Origin: Lachnospiraceae bacterium RM5
GTDB taxonomy: Bacteria > Bacillota > Clostridia > Lachnospirales > Lachnospiraceae
Assembly: GCA_900110975.1 (NCBI GenBank)
Contig: FOFK01000002.1
Location: forward strand, 508,318 to 572,317
Length of the DNA stretch: 64,000 bases
Direction of reading: 5' to 3'
The position numbers and the translations under genes were made by a program. Shown piece by piece: positions 1-8,955 of this stretch; the stretch's first letter is position 1; the number at the start of each line of letters is the position of its first letter. The notes beneath the pieces are model-generated. The model made no database searches. It had not been told where the DNA came from and worked only from the letters and a program-made list of their open reading frames with translations.

Positions 1-273
1 CTTTTTTGTACTTAAGATGGCATCTTTAGTTTTAGGCGTACAATATATTGGTATATTATATTTTCTCGAAATAACACCAAGACCGTTTATATGATCTATG
101 TGTTCATGAGTAATAAGTATACCATTAATATCTTTCATATCAATATCATTTTTGAAAAGACCTTCTTCTGTTCTTTTCTTACTTACACCGGTATCAACCA
201 AAAGATGAGTATTATCTGTTCCAACATAAATACAATTACCGCTGCTTCCGCTTGCGATAGTAGATATCCTCAT
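1..273 (-). CDS. walJ: MBL-fold metallohydrolase, WalJ/YycJ type (partial)
   Basis: This is the N-terminal 91 codons of a metallo-beta-lactamase-fold hydrolase; the rest lies beyond the window start. The protein opens MRISTIASGSSGNC, a typical WalJ/YycJ beginning, and carries the metal-binding motif HEHIDH (HxHxDH) near residue 56. Family members are two-metal hydrolases, often exonuclease-like, and are linked to the WalRK cell-wall system in Bacilli. No walRK genes are visible here. The ATG at 273 is preceded by GAGGA at a suitable distance. It lies 91 bp downstream of asnB on the same strand, separated by AT-only-like sequence with no clear terminator. Family assignment is firm; the exact role is inferred. 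Confidence 0.85.
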   Translation of the reverse strand, partial: MRISTIASGSSGNCIYVGTDNTHLLVDTGVSKKRTEEGLFKNDIDMKDINGILITHEHIDHINGLGVISRKYNIPIYCTPKTKDAILSTKK

Positions 274-364
274 AAATTTTCCTCACATATTAAATATAAA
301 AATAAATTATAACAATAAATATTTATAATTATAATTCATAAATTACAACTATAAATAATTATAA

Positions 365-2206
365 TTATGCCACGTTAAAATGTTTCTGATACCATAAAAG
401 AAAGGCATATACTGTCCAAATCTTTCTCGAGTTATCACCTTTATTATTATAATGGTCATTGAGAAGTTTAACAAGATAATCTGTGTCAAAAAATTCTTTT
501 GCTTCATCAGATACAAGTGCAGACTTCACAAGTTCATAATATTTATCTTCTCTTAACCAGTTTCTTACAGGTATTGGGAAACCAAGTTTCTTTCTGATAG
601 CAGTAACATCAGGCATAAATTCATTTGCTGCTTTTCTAAAATATCTCTTAGTTTCATTTTCATCAACCCTGTGTTTTGCAGGAATCGAAAAAGCAACTTT
701 TGCAACTTCTTTGTCAAGGAAAGGAACCCTTACCTCCAAAGAATGTGCCATACTCATGGTGTCTGCTTTATTTAAGATATCTCCCCATAACCATGTATTG
801 ATATCTATATACTGCATCTTTGTAACATCATCTTTATCTTTCACTTTATCATAAAGTGGTTTTGTGATAGACATTGGAGTGTTTTTCTTAACCGGATTTT
901 TAAGCATCTTATATACTTCATCAAGATTAAATATATAAGCATTTCCAATATATCTTTCCTCTAAATCTTTTCCTGCTCTTATCATATAATTCTTCCCCTT
1001 AAATTTAAGAGGAATCTTTGTCATAACTCCTGCGATACCTCTTCTTACAGGTCTTGGAACAATCTTTACAGGTTTAAGAGCAAATGGTGATTTATAAATA
1101 TTGTATCCACCAAAAAGTTCATCAGAACCTTCTCCTGATAATACAACTTTTACCTGCTCACTTGCAAGTTTACAAAGGAAATATAAAGCTATACATGACG
1201 GATCTGATAAAGGCTCATCCACATGGTTCATAATCTTTGGAAACTCTTCAAAATATTCCTCTGTTGTAATAAGTCTGCTCTTATTTTTTACACCAACATA
1301 ATCAGATAATGTCTTTGCAAGAGGAATCTCATTACATCCTTTATAATCAAATCCTACACTGAATGTCTTATCAAGATCAGATCTTGCAACAATATAACTT
1401 GAATCTACGCCACCTGATAAAAATCCTCCAACCTCAGTATCACTGATTTTATGAGCTTTTATAGAATCAGCCATAACCTCATTTACTTTTTCTACAGCTT
1501 CATCAAAAGTAATATTTTCATCCTCATTAAATTCTGGAGAATAGTATCTTTTTATATCTATTTTGCCATCTTCAAGCACAAGATAATGTGCTGGCATAAG
1601 TCTGTAAATTCCTTTATAAAATGTCTCTTTTAAAACTGAATACTGGAATGATAAATAACTTTCAAGAGCTTCAGGATTAAATTCTTTTTTAACTTTTTTA
1701 TATTTAAGTAAAGACTTTATTTCTGAACCAAAAACAAAATCTCCATCTTCAGTTGTTGTATAATAAAGTGGTTTAATTCCAAAAATATCCCTTCCGATAA
1801 ACACCTTATTTTTCTTGATATCTCTTATTGCAAAAGCATACATTCCTCTTAATTTATTAATGATATCATATCCATACTCTTCATAACCATGTACAAGTAC
1901 TTCTGTATCAGCTTCTGTCTTAAATGTATGTCCAAGCTTAATAAGTTCTTCCTTAATCTCTTTATAATTATAGATTTCTCCATTAAATACAACGACGATA
2001 CTTTCATCCTCGTTATACATCGGCTGTTTACCATTTTCAATTCCGATGATACTAAGTCTTCTAAATCCAAATCCTGCATGTTCATCAAAATGTGTTCCGG
2101 AATCATCCGGACCTCTGTGAATAATAGCATTCATCATTTCTAATAATTCATCTTTGTGACTTAAAGCATCATTAAATTTTGTTACATATCCTGCGAATCC
2201 ACACAT
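365..2206 (-). CDS. asnB: Asparagine synthase (glutamine-hydrolysing)
   Basis: AsnB makes asparagine from aspartate, glutamine and ATP in the cytosol. The 613-residue protein starts MCGFAGYV, so Cys2 becomes the N-terminal nucleophile of the class II glutaminase domain (about residues 1-200). The synthetase domain follows with the PP-loop motif SGGVDSS near residue 263. An in-frame upstream ATG at 2230 would bury the nucleophile, so the start at 2206 is chosen; AAGGA lies upstream. Length fits the AsnB family (about 600-640). It is monocistronic or loosely linked to the coiled-coil gene upstream, with a hairpin between them. Very secure call. Confidence 0.95.
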   Translation of the reverse strand: MCGFAGYVTKFNDALSHKDELLEMMNAIIHRGPDDSGTHFDEHAGFGFRRLSIIGIENGKQPMYNEDESIVVVFNGEIYNYKEIKEELIKLGHTFKTEADTEVLVHGYEEYGYDIINKLRGMYAFAIRDIKKNKVFIGRDIFGIKPLYYTTTEDGDFVFGSEIKSLLKYKKVKKEFNPEALESYLSFQYSVLKETFYKGIYRLMPAHYLVLEDGKIDIKRYYSPEFNEDENITFDEAVEKVNEVMADSIKAHKISDTEVGGFLSGGVDSSYIVARSDLDKTFSVGFDYKGCNEIPLAKTLSDYVGVKNKSRLITTEEYFEEFPKIMNHVDEPLSDPSCIALYFLCKLASEQVKVVLSGEGSDELFGGYNIYKSPFALKPVKIVPRPVRRGIAGVMTKIPLKFKGKNYMIRAGKDLEERYIGNAYIFNLDEVYKMLKNPVKKNTPMSITKPLYDKVKDKDDVTKMQYIDINTWLWGDILNKADTMSMAHSLEVRVPFLDKEVAKVAFSIPAKHRVDENETKRYFRKAANEFMPDVTAIRKKLGFPIPVRNWLREDKYYELVKSALVSDEAKEFFDTDYLVKLLNDHYNNKGDNSRKIWTVYAFLLWYQKHFNVA

Positions 2207-2232
2207 ATTACACCATTCCTTTACAAACATAA

Positions 2233-2262
2233 AGGTTTCGCAAATATAATTTTACGAAACCT
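2233..2262 (-). terminator. Hairpin between coiled-coil gene and asnB
   Basis: An 8-bp perfect stem (AGGTTTCG / CGAAACCT) encloses a 14-nt loop and is followed on the minus strand by a T-rich TTTATGTTTG. It lies after the coiled-coil gene and before asnB, so it may be a weak terminator or a leader hairpin for asnB. The U tract is imperfect. Confidence 0.45.
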
Positions 2263-2289
2263 CATTGTTTACACATATAATTTTTTTAT

Positions 2290-2949
2290 TTATTTTTCAT
2301 TTAAAAAATCTGTATTAACTGTATAATCTTCAATATCCCCACCGATATCAAAATCATCTGTATTATCATTTAAGTCCAAATCATCTAAGCTGTCCTTCTC
2401 TGAAACCACATCCTGCTTAGGTGCTAATTCTTTTCTATTTGCGATAACAACTTCAAGACTTGTATTTAATGCTTTCATAAATGCATCATACTTAGCTGTT
2501 ACATTCTCTATAGTATTCTCAATGATATTCTGAAGATCTAAAAGTGTATCATCTGTATATTGCATAACACCTTCTCTGATATCATTTGCATCAGATACAG
2601 CATTATCAAGAATCTGCTGAGCCTGAGCTGAAGCATCATCAACTAATGCCTGTCCCTCTTCCTGTGCTCTCTGCATAATCTCATGTTCTGAAACAAGAAC
2701 CTGTATATCCTGCTTAGCCTGCTCAACCATAGCATTTGCTTTATTGTGAGCGTTATCTAAAATTTCATCTCTATTATTAATAATCTTACGATATTTCTTA
2801 ATCTCTTCCGGAGTATTAGTATTAAGTTCACTAATATATTCTTTTAATTCATCTCTGTCTACAATAATATTTGTATCAGAAAATTTCTGTTTCTTACAAC
2901 TATCAACATATTCTTCCATTTCAAGTAAAGTCTGTTCGTATCTATTCAT
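2290..2949 (-). CDS. Coiled-coil protein of the coaD operon (DivIVA-like)
   Basis: A 219-residue soluble acidic protein with no signal peptide or membrane segment. The middle (about 60-180) is rich in Glu, Gln, Ala and Asp with heptad-like spacing (repeated AQxAQQIL, [11 protein letters not shown]), indicating a long coiled coil like that of DivIVA or ATP-synthase b-like proteins. The C-terminal 35 residues are very acidic ([13 protein letters not shown]). Its ATG overlaps the end of coaD by 8 nt (ATGAATAG), so translation is coupled. I do not recognise a characterised function; a scaffold or cell-division role is only an inference from the coiled coil. Confidence 0.75.
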   Translation of the reverse strand: MNRYEQTLLEMEEYVDSCKKQKFSDTNIIVDRDELKEYISELNTNTPEEIKKYRKIINNRDEILDNAHNKANAMVEQAKQDIQVLVSEHEIMQRAQEEGQALVDDASAQAQQILDNAVSDANDIREGVMQYTDDTLLDLQNIIENTIENVTAKYDAFMKALNTSLEVVIANRKELAPKQDVVSEKDSLDDLDLNDNTDDFDIGGDIEDYTVNTDFLNEK

Positions 2950-3445
2950 TACGGGCCTCCATTTTCTCTTTTAATTTAGAATCAATACACCTTGCAACAC
3001 TTTCAGGAACAAACTGTCTGAAATCGCCGCCGTACATTGCTACCTCTCTCACTGTGCTGGAACTTAAATATGCATATTCAGGGCTTGTCGTAAGAAAAAC
3101 TGTATCAATTTTTCCATTTAAGGTTCTGTTTGTCTGAGCCATGGAAATCTCATATTCAAAATCCGTAACCGCTCTTAAACCTCTTACAATTGTACAAGCA
3201 CCAACCTTATCTGCATAATCTACTAATAAGCCTTCAAAGGAATCAACTTTAACATTTGGTATATCTCTAGTTATTTCCTCTAACATTTTAACACGTTCAT
3301 TAAAAGAAAACAATGGACTTTTTGAATTATTATTCAAAACAGCAACATAAAGCACATCAAATAATTTTGCAGCTCTTTCTATCATGTCAATATGTCCTTT
3401 TGTTACCGGGTCAAAACTTCCCGGGTAAATCCCTATTTTTTTCAT
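2942..3445 (-). CDS. coaD: Phosphopantetheine adenylyltransferase
   Basis: CoaD transfers AMP from ATP to 4'-phosphopantetheine, the penultimate step of coenzyme A synthesis. The 167-residue protein begins [18 protein letters not shown], containing the TxGH nucleotidyltransferase motif, and has SSSTVRE near residue 125 matching the ISSTxxR motif. Family length is about 160. The upstream in-frame ATG at 3469 lacks a good ribosome site, whereas GAGGA stands before 3445. It follows rsmD by 48 bp, the common Firmicutes rsmD-coaD arrangement, and overlaps the next gene. Secure. Confidence 0.96.
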   Translation of the reverse strand: MKKIGIYPGSFDPVTKGHIDMIERAAKLFDVLYVAVLNNNSKSPLFSFNERVKMLEEITRDIPNVKVDSFEGLLVDYADKVGACTIVRGLRAVTDFEYEISMAQTNRTLNGKIDTVFLTTSPEYAYLSSSTVREVAMYGGDFRQFVPESVARCIDSKLKEKMEARNE

Positions 3446-3493
3446 TGTTTTTTTCCTCGTATAATTCACATTAAATCACTTAAATTACTTAAA

Positions 3494-4048
3494 TTACTTT
3501 TTTCTTGCAAAAATATGTTTATTTGTCTTATATACTTTTTCTTTTACAATTTCATATCCTAATTCGTCAAGATAATCAAAATCCGTTCTCTTATCTGCTT
3601 CTATAATAATAAGTGTGTTATTATCAGCAACATTAGAAGCCTTAAGTCTTATTAAGACTTTTTTTTCAAATTCCTTTTCATATGGGGGATCCATAAATAT
3701 TATATCAAAAGTAATATTTTCTGCTTCCAATCTGTCAATTGCCATTAACACATCATAACCCAAAACAGTGGCATTATCCTTAAGCTTTGTATGAGTAAGA
3801 TTTTCATCTATACATTTTAAAGCTTCTTTATTATTCTCAACAAAATATGCTGATTTTGCACCTCTGCTTAACGCCTCTATACCTATTGCTCCACTTCCTG
3901 AAAACAAATCCAGAAAAACACATCTTTCAATATCATTTTGCAGAATATTAAAAAGAGTTTCTTTTATTCTGTCAGTGGTCGGTCTTGTTCCAAGACTTTT
4001 TACTGTTTTTAAATTAAGGCTTCTTGCACTTCCTGCTATTACTCTCAT
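3494..4048 (-). CDS. rsmD: 16S rRNA (guanine966-N2)-methyltransferase
   Basis: RsmD methylates G966 of 16S rRNA during 30S assembly, using S-adenosylmethionine. The 184-residue protein shows MRVIAGSARS at the start, the SAM-binding DLFSGSGAIGIEALSRGA block near residue 45 and the catalytic DPPY motif near residue 120, all in the expected order. Length matches the family (180-200). It starts 3 nt after cheR and precedes coaD. Nothing unusual in the sequence. Confidence 0.95.
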   Translation of the reverse strand: MRVIAGSARSLNLKTVKSLGTRPTTDRIKETLFNILQNDIERCVFLDLFSGSGAIGIEALSRGAKSAYFVENNKEALKCIDENLTHTKLKDNATVLGYDVLMAIDRLEAENITFDIIFMDPPYEKEFEKKVLIRLKASNVADNNTLIIIEADKRTDFDYLDELGYEIVKEKVYKTNKHIFARKK

Positions 4049-4051
4049 ATA

Positions 4052-4828
4052 TTATCCCTTTTTATAAAAGAATGAATCTAATTTTTCAAATCCAATCTCT
4101 TTATAATTAAATATCTGTTCCGTATTTCCTAAAAATAATACGCCACCATTTTTTAATGATGAATATAATCTTTTATATACCTCTTCTACAACTTCTTCAT
4201 TAAAATATATAACAACATTCCTGCAGACAATTAAATTACATCCCGGAATATTTATACCATGAACCATGTCATGCCTTCTGAATTCAACCATACTTTTAAT
4301 GCTTTCTTTAACTTCAAAAGTATCATCATACAACTGTCTAAAATAAAGATTTCTATATATTTCCGGAACATTTTCAATACTTTTCTTTGAATATATTCCT
4401 TCTTTTGCCTTGGATAAAATATTATAATCTATATCCGTTGCAATAATCTTTATTCTGTCTTTGCATGGGAATTTTGCAAGTATCATTGCAAGACCATATG
4501 GCTCTTCCCCTGATGAACAGCCTGCACACCAGATTTTTATCTCATCTGCAAAAGTATCCTGAAGATATGGTATAACACTTTTTTCAAGTATCTCCCATTG
4601 TTCAGGATTACGATAAAATTCAGATATATTTATTGTTATATAATTTTTCAATTCTTCTAATGCGTCACGATTATTCTCTAAATAAAACAAATATTCCTCA
4701 TATGAGGAATATTTGTTTCTTGAAATCAAAGCGTCAATACGCCCTTTTATTTGTCTTTCTTTATATATGTTTAAATCAATACCGCATAATTTGAATATTT
4801 CTTCTTTAAAAAGCTTATAATCAGGCAT
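4052..4828 (-). CDS. cheR: CheR-type protein-glutamate O-methyltransferase
   Basis: CheR enzymes methylate glutamates on chemoreceptors with S-adenosylmethionine. The 258-residue protein has the N-terminal helical region and the methyltransferase domain with GCSSGEEPY (SAM site, about residue 104) and CRNVVIYF (about residue 205). The ATG overlaps the rpsA stop by one base (TAATG). No receptor, cheB or cheA is nearby, so its embedding in a translation and isoprenoid operon is notable; similar orphan cheR genes occur in clostridial genomes. The methyltransferase call is firm; its substrate is not shown by the sequence. Confidence 0.9.
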   Translation of the reverse strand: MPDYKLFKEEIFKLCGIDLNIYKERQIKGRIDALISRNKYSSYEEYLFYLENNRDALEELKNYITINISEFYRNPEQWEILEKSVIPYLQDTFADEIKIWCAGCSSGEEPYGLAMILAKFPCKDRIKIIATDIDYNILSKAKEGIYSKKSIENVPEIYRNLYFRQLYDDTFEVKESIKSMVEFRRHDMVHGINIPGCNLIVCRNVVIYFNEEVVEEVYKRLYSSLKNGGVLFLGNTEQIFNYKEIGFEKLDSFFYKKG

Positions 4829-5943
4829 TATACCTCTTCTTTAACCTCTTCTTCATCTGCTTTTACTTCTGCATCATCATTTGCAAGTAAAGCTTTAATG
4901 CTTAAGCTGATTTTTTTATTTTCAGGTTTGAAATCTACAACCTTAGCTTCAATTTCCTGACCAATCTTTAATACATCTTCAGGTTTTTCAACTCTTTCCT
5001 TAGAAATCTGAGAAACATGTAATAAAGCATCAATACCTGGTTCAAGTTCAACGAATGCACCAAAGTCTGTCATTCTTGCAACTTTTCCTGTAACGATAGC
5101 TCCTACACCATATTTATCAGCTGCGTTTAACCAAGGATTAGAATTCTCGAATTTTAAGCTTAATGCAATCTTCTTACCATTGATTTCTTTAACAAGGCAA
5201 TCGATTTCATCATCAACGTTAAATAATTTTGCAGGATTATCAACTCTTCCCCATGACATTTCTGAAATGTGTAAAAGTCCGTCAATTCCGCCTAAGTCAA
5301 TGAATGCACCAAAGCTTGTGATATTCTTAACTTTACCCTTAACAACATCGCCAACTTTGATATTATCAAGAACTTCCTTCTGTTTTGCTTCTTTTTCAGC
5401 AACAACAAGCTGTTTTCTATTACCAATAATACGTCTCTTTCTAGGATTCTGATTTGGAACGTATTCTGTTATAACAAATTCAATTTCCTGTCCATTGTAT
5501 TTAGATAAATCTTTTTCATACATATCTGAAACAAGGCTTGCAGGAATAAATACTTCTGTTTCTTCAACAACAACTGTAAGTCCACCTTCTCTGACCTGAG
5601 AAACTACAGCTTTTAATACTTCTTTGTTGTTATATGCTTCTTCAATTCTCTTAGAGCTTTCTCTTGCTGCAAGACGTTTAACTGAAAGAACTACCTGTCC
5701 TTCACCGTCATTCTTCTTAACTACGATTGCTTTGATCTTGTCATCTAATTTAACTTCTTTAGTAAGGTCAACATTTGGTCTGCTTGTAAATTCGCCAATT
5801 GTAATAATACCTTCAGATTTACATTTAATATCCAAGACTATCTCGTCTTCTTTTACACTGATTACAGTACCTTCGACAATATCTCCTACGTTAATATCTT
5901 TCATTTCTTCTGCGTCTAATAACTGTTCAAAACTTTCTGACAT
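4828..5943 (-). CDS. rpsA: S1 RNA-binding protein (short ribosomal protein S1)
   Basis: A 371-residue protein with four S1 OB-fold repeats at roughly 17-90, 105-175, 192-262 and 277-349, followed by an acidic tail. The last two repeats carry the classic GKV...FGAFVxL...LLHxSxxS signature. Four repeats is normal for Firmicutes S1 homologues and shorter than the six-domain S1 of E. coli. The start at 5943 is chosen because GGAGG lies 10 nt upstream; longer in-frame starts run into ispH. It overlaps the ispH end by 17 nt in another frame. It probably assists mRNA binding to the 30S subunit. Confidence 0.9.
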   Translation of the reverse strand: MSESFEQLLDAEEMKDINVGDIVEGTVISVKEDEIVLDIKCKSEGIITIGEFTSRPNVDLTKEVKLDDKIKAIVVKKNDGEGQVVLSVKRLAARESSKRIEEAYNNKEVLKAVVSQVREGGLTVVVEETEVFIPASLVSDMYEKDLSKYNGQEIEFVITEYVPNQNPRKRRIIGNRKQLVVAEKEAKQKEVLDNIKVGDVVKGKVKNITSFGAFIDLGGIDGLLHISEMSWGRVDNPAKLFNVDDEIDCLVKEINGKKIALSLKFENSNPWLNAADKYGVGAIVTGKVARMTDFGAFVELEPGIDALLHVSQISKERVEKPEDVLKIGQEIEAKVVDFKPENKKISLSIKALLANDDAEVKADEEEVKEEV

Positions 5944-6787
5944 TAGTTTGAACCTCCTCAATAATTTTTTTAGGGGTTGAAGCCCCTGCAGTAATACCAA
6001 TATATTCAAACTGTCCAAGTTTTGCTCTATCCAAATCCTTAACTGTCTGTATATAATATGTATTATTACATTCGCTTTTACTTATCTCATACAACTTCTG
6101 TGTATTCGAACTGTTTTTTCCACCAATCACAATCATCGCATCGACTTCTCTTGCAATCTTTCTCGCTTCAGTCTGTCTCATATGCGTTGCATTACAAATA
6201 GTGTCTAAAACATTTATATAATAACCCTTTTTACAAATAATTTCAACTAAATATTTAAATTTATTAGAATTAAAAGTCGTTTGTGAGACGATACAAATAT
6301 GTTTATTTTTCTTCTCAACGTCAAGAACAAAATTTTCTGCCTGCTCTTCACTTTCAATAACCACAGTATTTTCCTTATCCGACCATCCCTTAATTCCCTC
6401 TACTTCAGGGTGTTTGTCACTACCAATAATTATGACAAAATTACCTTTATCACTTTCTTCCCTGACGATGTTATGAATCTTTTTTACAAAGGGACAGGTT
6501 GCATCCACAAGCTCTAATCCATTATTTTCTATAATATCATAAATCTCTTTTGTGGCTCCATGGGATCTTATAACAACAACACCTTCTTTAACTGCCTTTA
6601 ATTCCTCTAAGGAATTTATTACAAGAACCCCCTTTTCTTCTAAGTCTTTTACAACCTCTTCGTTATGAATGATGGGCCCATAAGTGTATATCCTGCCCTT
6701 CTTTTTTTCTATCTGTTCATATACAGTATCAACCGCCTTCTGGACTCCAAAACAAAATCCGGCACTTTTTGCAAGAACAACTTCCAT
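5927..6787 (-). CDS. ispH: 4-hydroxy-3-methylbut-2-enyl diphosphate reductase
   Basis: IspH (LytB) is the last enzyme of the MEP pathway and makes IPP and DMAPP with a [4Fe-4S] cluster. The 286-residue protein has the three cluster cysteines in context: SAGFCFGV (Cys12), DATCPFV (about 96) and CNATHMRQ (about 195). Other conserved blocks are GPIIHN and VIRSHGA. Length matches the family. The 3' end (GGAGGTTCAAACTAATG region) supplies the ribosome site for rpsA, so the two genes are coupled. In several clostridia these two proteins are one fused polypeptide. Confidence 0.96.
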   Translation of the reverse strand: MEVVLAKSAGFCFGVQKAVDTVYEQIEKKKGRIYTYGPIIHNEEVVKDLEEKGVLVINSLEELKAVKEGVVVIRSHGATKEIYDIIENNGLELVDATCPFVKKIHNIVREESDKGNFVIIIGSDKHPEVEGIKGWSDKENTVVIESEEQAENFVLDVEKKNKHICIVSQTTFNSNKFKYLVEIICKKGYYINVLDTICNATHMRQTEARKIAREVDAMIVIGGKNSSNTQKLYEISKSECNNTYYIQTVKDLDRAKLGQFEYIGITAGASTPKKIIEEVQTNVRKF

Positions 6788-6826
6788 AAATATACCTCGT
6801 ATAATTAAATGTATTTAACTATTTTT

Positions 6827-7501
6827 TTATTTTTTAATATTATCAATTAAGCCAGAAATTTCTGCGACAACCTCATCTATGCTCATATCAGAAGAATCAA
6901 CAGTTACTGCATCATCAGCAACTTTAAGAGCACCAACTTCTTTATGCATATCCCTGTAATCCCTGTCTTCTATATCTTTTTTAATTTCTTCCAAATCCAC
7001 ATCATACCCTTTTTCACACTGCTCTTTATATCTTCTGTTAGCACGTGCTGATACTGATGCTGTAAGATATATCTTTAAATCTGCATCAGGTAATATATTT
7101 GTTCCAATATCTCTTCCATCCATAATTACATTATTTTCTTTTGCAAGATTTCTTTGTAAATCAAGAAGAATTTCTCTTACCTTTGGATAAGCTGAAATCA
7201 TTGAAGTAAATCTGCTGATTTCTTCAGTTCTGATAAAATCATTTACGTTTTCGCCATTCAAAATAACATACTGTACGCCGTCTTTGTACTCAATTTTAAT
7301 ATCGCATTTTCCACAATTTTCTATAACTTTTTCTTCATCTTCAGGCGCAATACCATTTCTACTGCAAAAAAGAGCTAAAGCTCTATACATTGCTCCGGTA
7401 TCCACGTAAATAAAATTTTTCTTTTTTGCAACTAACTTTGCAATTGTACTTTTTCCTGCACCGGCAGGACCATCGATAGCAATATTTATTATATCAGACA
7501 T
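6827..7501 (-). CDS. cmk: Cytidylate kinase
   Basis: Cmk phosphorylates CMP and dCMP with ATP. The protein has the P-loop GPAGAGKST near residue 10, the CMP-binding DTGAMYRA block and the MDGRDIGT block near 105. Two adjacent ATGs (7504 and 7501) are possible; the second sits 6 nt after GGAG and is preferred. It heads the tight operon to ispH (39-bp gap). The palindromic element 7548-7673 lies just upstream, so the promoter may lie within or beside it. Length of 224 residues is normal. Confidence 0.95.
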   Translation of the reverse strand: MSDIINIAIDGPAGAGKSTIAKLVAKKKNFIYVDTGAMYRALALFCSRNGIAPEDEEKVIENCGKCDIKIEYKDGVQYVILNGENVNDFIRTEEISRFTSMISAYPKVREILLDLQRNLAKENNVIMDGRDIGTNILPDADLKIYLTASVSARANRRYKEQCEKGYDVDLEEIKKDIEDRDYRDMHKEVGALKVADDAVTVDSSDMSIDEVVAEISGLIDNIKK

Positions 7502-7547
7502 CATAATCTCCTTTAAATTTGGTTTTTATTTTGTGCTATAAAGATAC

Positions 7548-7673
7548 TATATAAACTGATGTGCGACAAAGCCGCATAAACACCTTTTTGTAAGGTCATC
7601 CTGCAAGTTAACTTGCAGAGTGACCTTGCAAAAAGTGTTATGCCACATCCGTGGCATAGCATCGGTTTATATA
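7548..7673. repeat. Three-armed palindromic element A
   Basis: A 126-bp intergenic element. Terminal inverted repeats (14 nt, 7548-7561 and 7660-7673, one G.T-type mismatch) enclose a short arm (7560-7578, loop AAA), a long arm (7579-7639) built from three stacked stems around the perfect palindrome CTGCAAGTTAACTTGCAG (7601-7618), and a short arm (7639-7658; TATGCCAC stem, 4-nt loop). It can fold as a cloverleaf on either strand. Its two short arms match those of element B (22715-22841) read in the opposite orientation. It lies between the FAD oxidoreductase gene and cmk. Confidence 0.9.
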
Positions 7674-7682
7674 ATATTATTT

Positions 7683-8930
7683 TCAATACTCATTAACATC
7701 GCCTGCACAAAGTCCGGCCAGCCAGCCTGTTGACCAGGCTATTTGTAAATTATAACCACCGGTAAGTGCATCAACATCTATCATTTCACCTGCAAGATAA
7801 AGGTTCTTTATAATTTTCGACTCCAATGTTGCAGGATTAATTTCTTTTACATTTATTCCACCCTGGGTAATAATAGCCTCATTATAACCTCTTAATGCTT
7901 TTAATGTAAACTTAAAGTTTTTAAGTCCGTTAACTATCTTTTTTCTCTCCTCTTTAGAGATTTCATTTACTTTTTTATAACTGTCTATCCCTACATAATC
8001 AACAAAAACAGGAATCATTTTTTTTGGAAGAATCCCATTTATTGCATTAATAAAATTTTTATTTTTATTTTCTTCAAACTCACGAAGTATTCTCTTATCA
8101 AGTTTATCTTCATCAAGTGCCGGTTTTAAATCAATAACAAGGCTAAGTTCTTCGCTATTAAGATGCTTTCCAACAACTGATGAAGCACTCAAAATAACAG
8201 GGCCGCTGACACCAAAATGAGTAAATAACATTTCTCCAAACTCAGAATATAAAAGCTTATTGTTTTTATTATAAATACTTATATTTATATTTCTAAGGGA
8301 CAATCCCTGCAAATCTTTTATATATTCTTCTCCAACGTTTATTGGCACAAGCCCCGGTCTTAATTTTGCTATACTATGACCATGTTTTTTTAAAATATTT
8401 AGACCCTCTCCGTCAGAACCTGTTACAGGATATGAAACTCCGCCTGTTGCAATAATTACGGCATCTGCTTTTATCTTACCTTTATTTGTCACAATTCCTT
8501 TTATAGAACCATTTTCAAGAATCAAATCCTTTAATACAGTTTTAAAATGGATTTTTACATTTTTATCTTCCAGGGCATTCTTAAGTGTCTTTATCACATC
8601 ACTTGAATGATCAGAATCAGGAAAAACCCTGTTACCTCTTTCAACTTTAAGTTTAAGGCCGTTTTGTTCAAAAAAATCCATAACCATATTATTATCAAAT
8701 GAATAAATGGCACTATATAAAAATTTAGGGTTTGAAATAATATTATTAAAAATAACATCTATATCAGATGCATTAGTAACATTACATCTTCCCTTACCTG
8801 TAATAAAAAGCTTTCTTCCAAGAGATTCATTTTTTTCAATTAATTCAACATTAGTATTTTCATTTGATGCGGCAATCGCAGCCATCATTCCTGCTGCACC
8901 ACCACCTATTACTACTATATTTTTTTTCAT
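7683..8930 (-). CDS. FAD-dependent oxidoreductase, HI0933/BaiN-like family
   Basis: A 415-residue flavoprotein with an N-terminal dinucleotide-binding motif VIGGGAAGMMAA, the family block GRKLFITGKGRCNVTN near residue 43, ATGGVSYPVTGSDG in the middle and the C-terminal FAD block LYLAGEMIDVDALTGGYNLQ. This places it in the NAD(P)/FAD-dependent oxidoreductase family of HI0933 and BaiN. BaiN acts in bile-acid dehydroxylation, but most homologues have no assigned substrate, so none is claimed. The start at 8930 matches the family N-terminus; longer in-frame starts enter the hairpin element upstream. It is flanked on both sides by structured repeats. Confidence 0.85.
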   Translation of the reverse strand: MKKNIVVIGGGAAGMMAAIAASNENTNVELIEKNESLGRKLFITGKGRCNVTNASDIDVIFNNIISNPKFLYSAIYSFDNNMVMDFFEQNGLKLKVERGNRVFPDSDHSSDVIKTLKNALEDKNVKIHFKTVLKDLILENGSIKGIVTNKGKIKADAVIIATGGVSYPVTGSDGEGLNILKKHGHSIAKLRPGLVPINVGEEYIKDLQGLSLRNINISIYNKNNKLLYSEFGEMLFTHFGVSGPVILSASSVVGKHLNSEELSLVIDLKPALDEDKLDKRILREFEENKNKNFINAINGILPKKMIPVFVDYVGIDSYKKVNEISKEERKKIVNGLKNFKFTLKALRGYNEAIITQGGINVKEINPATLESKIIKNLYLAGEMIDVDALTGGYNLQIAWSTGWLAGLCAGDVNEY

Positions 8931-8955
8931 GGTATTTTCCATTCTATTAAAAATT

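Noticed and set aside
5927-6018. Longer rpsA start giving a 396-residue protein
   Set aside because: The extra 25 residues lie inside ispH in another frame and lack a ribosome site; MSESFEQL has GGAGG well placed.
7548-7673. Cloverleaf-shaped elements as tRNA genes
   Set aside because: There is no T-loop consensus, anticodon arm or acceptor/CCA pattern, and at 126-129 bp with palindromic arms the elements do not fit a tRNA.
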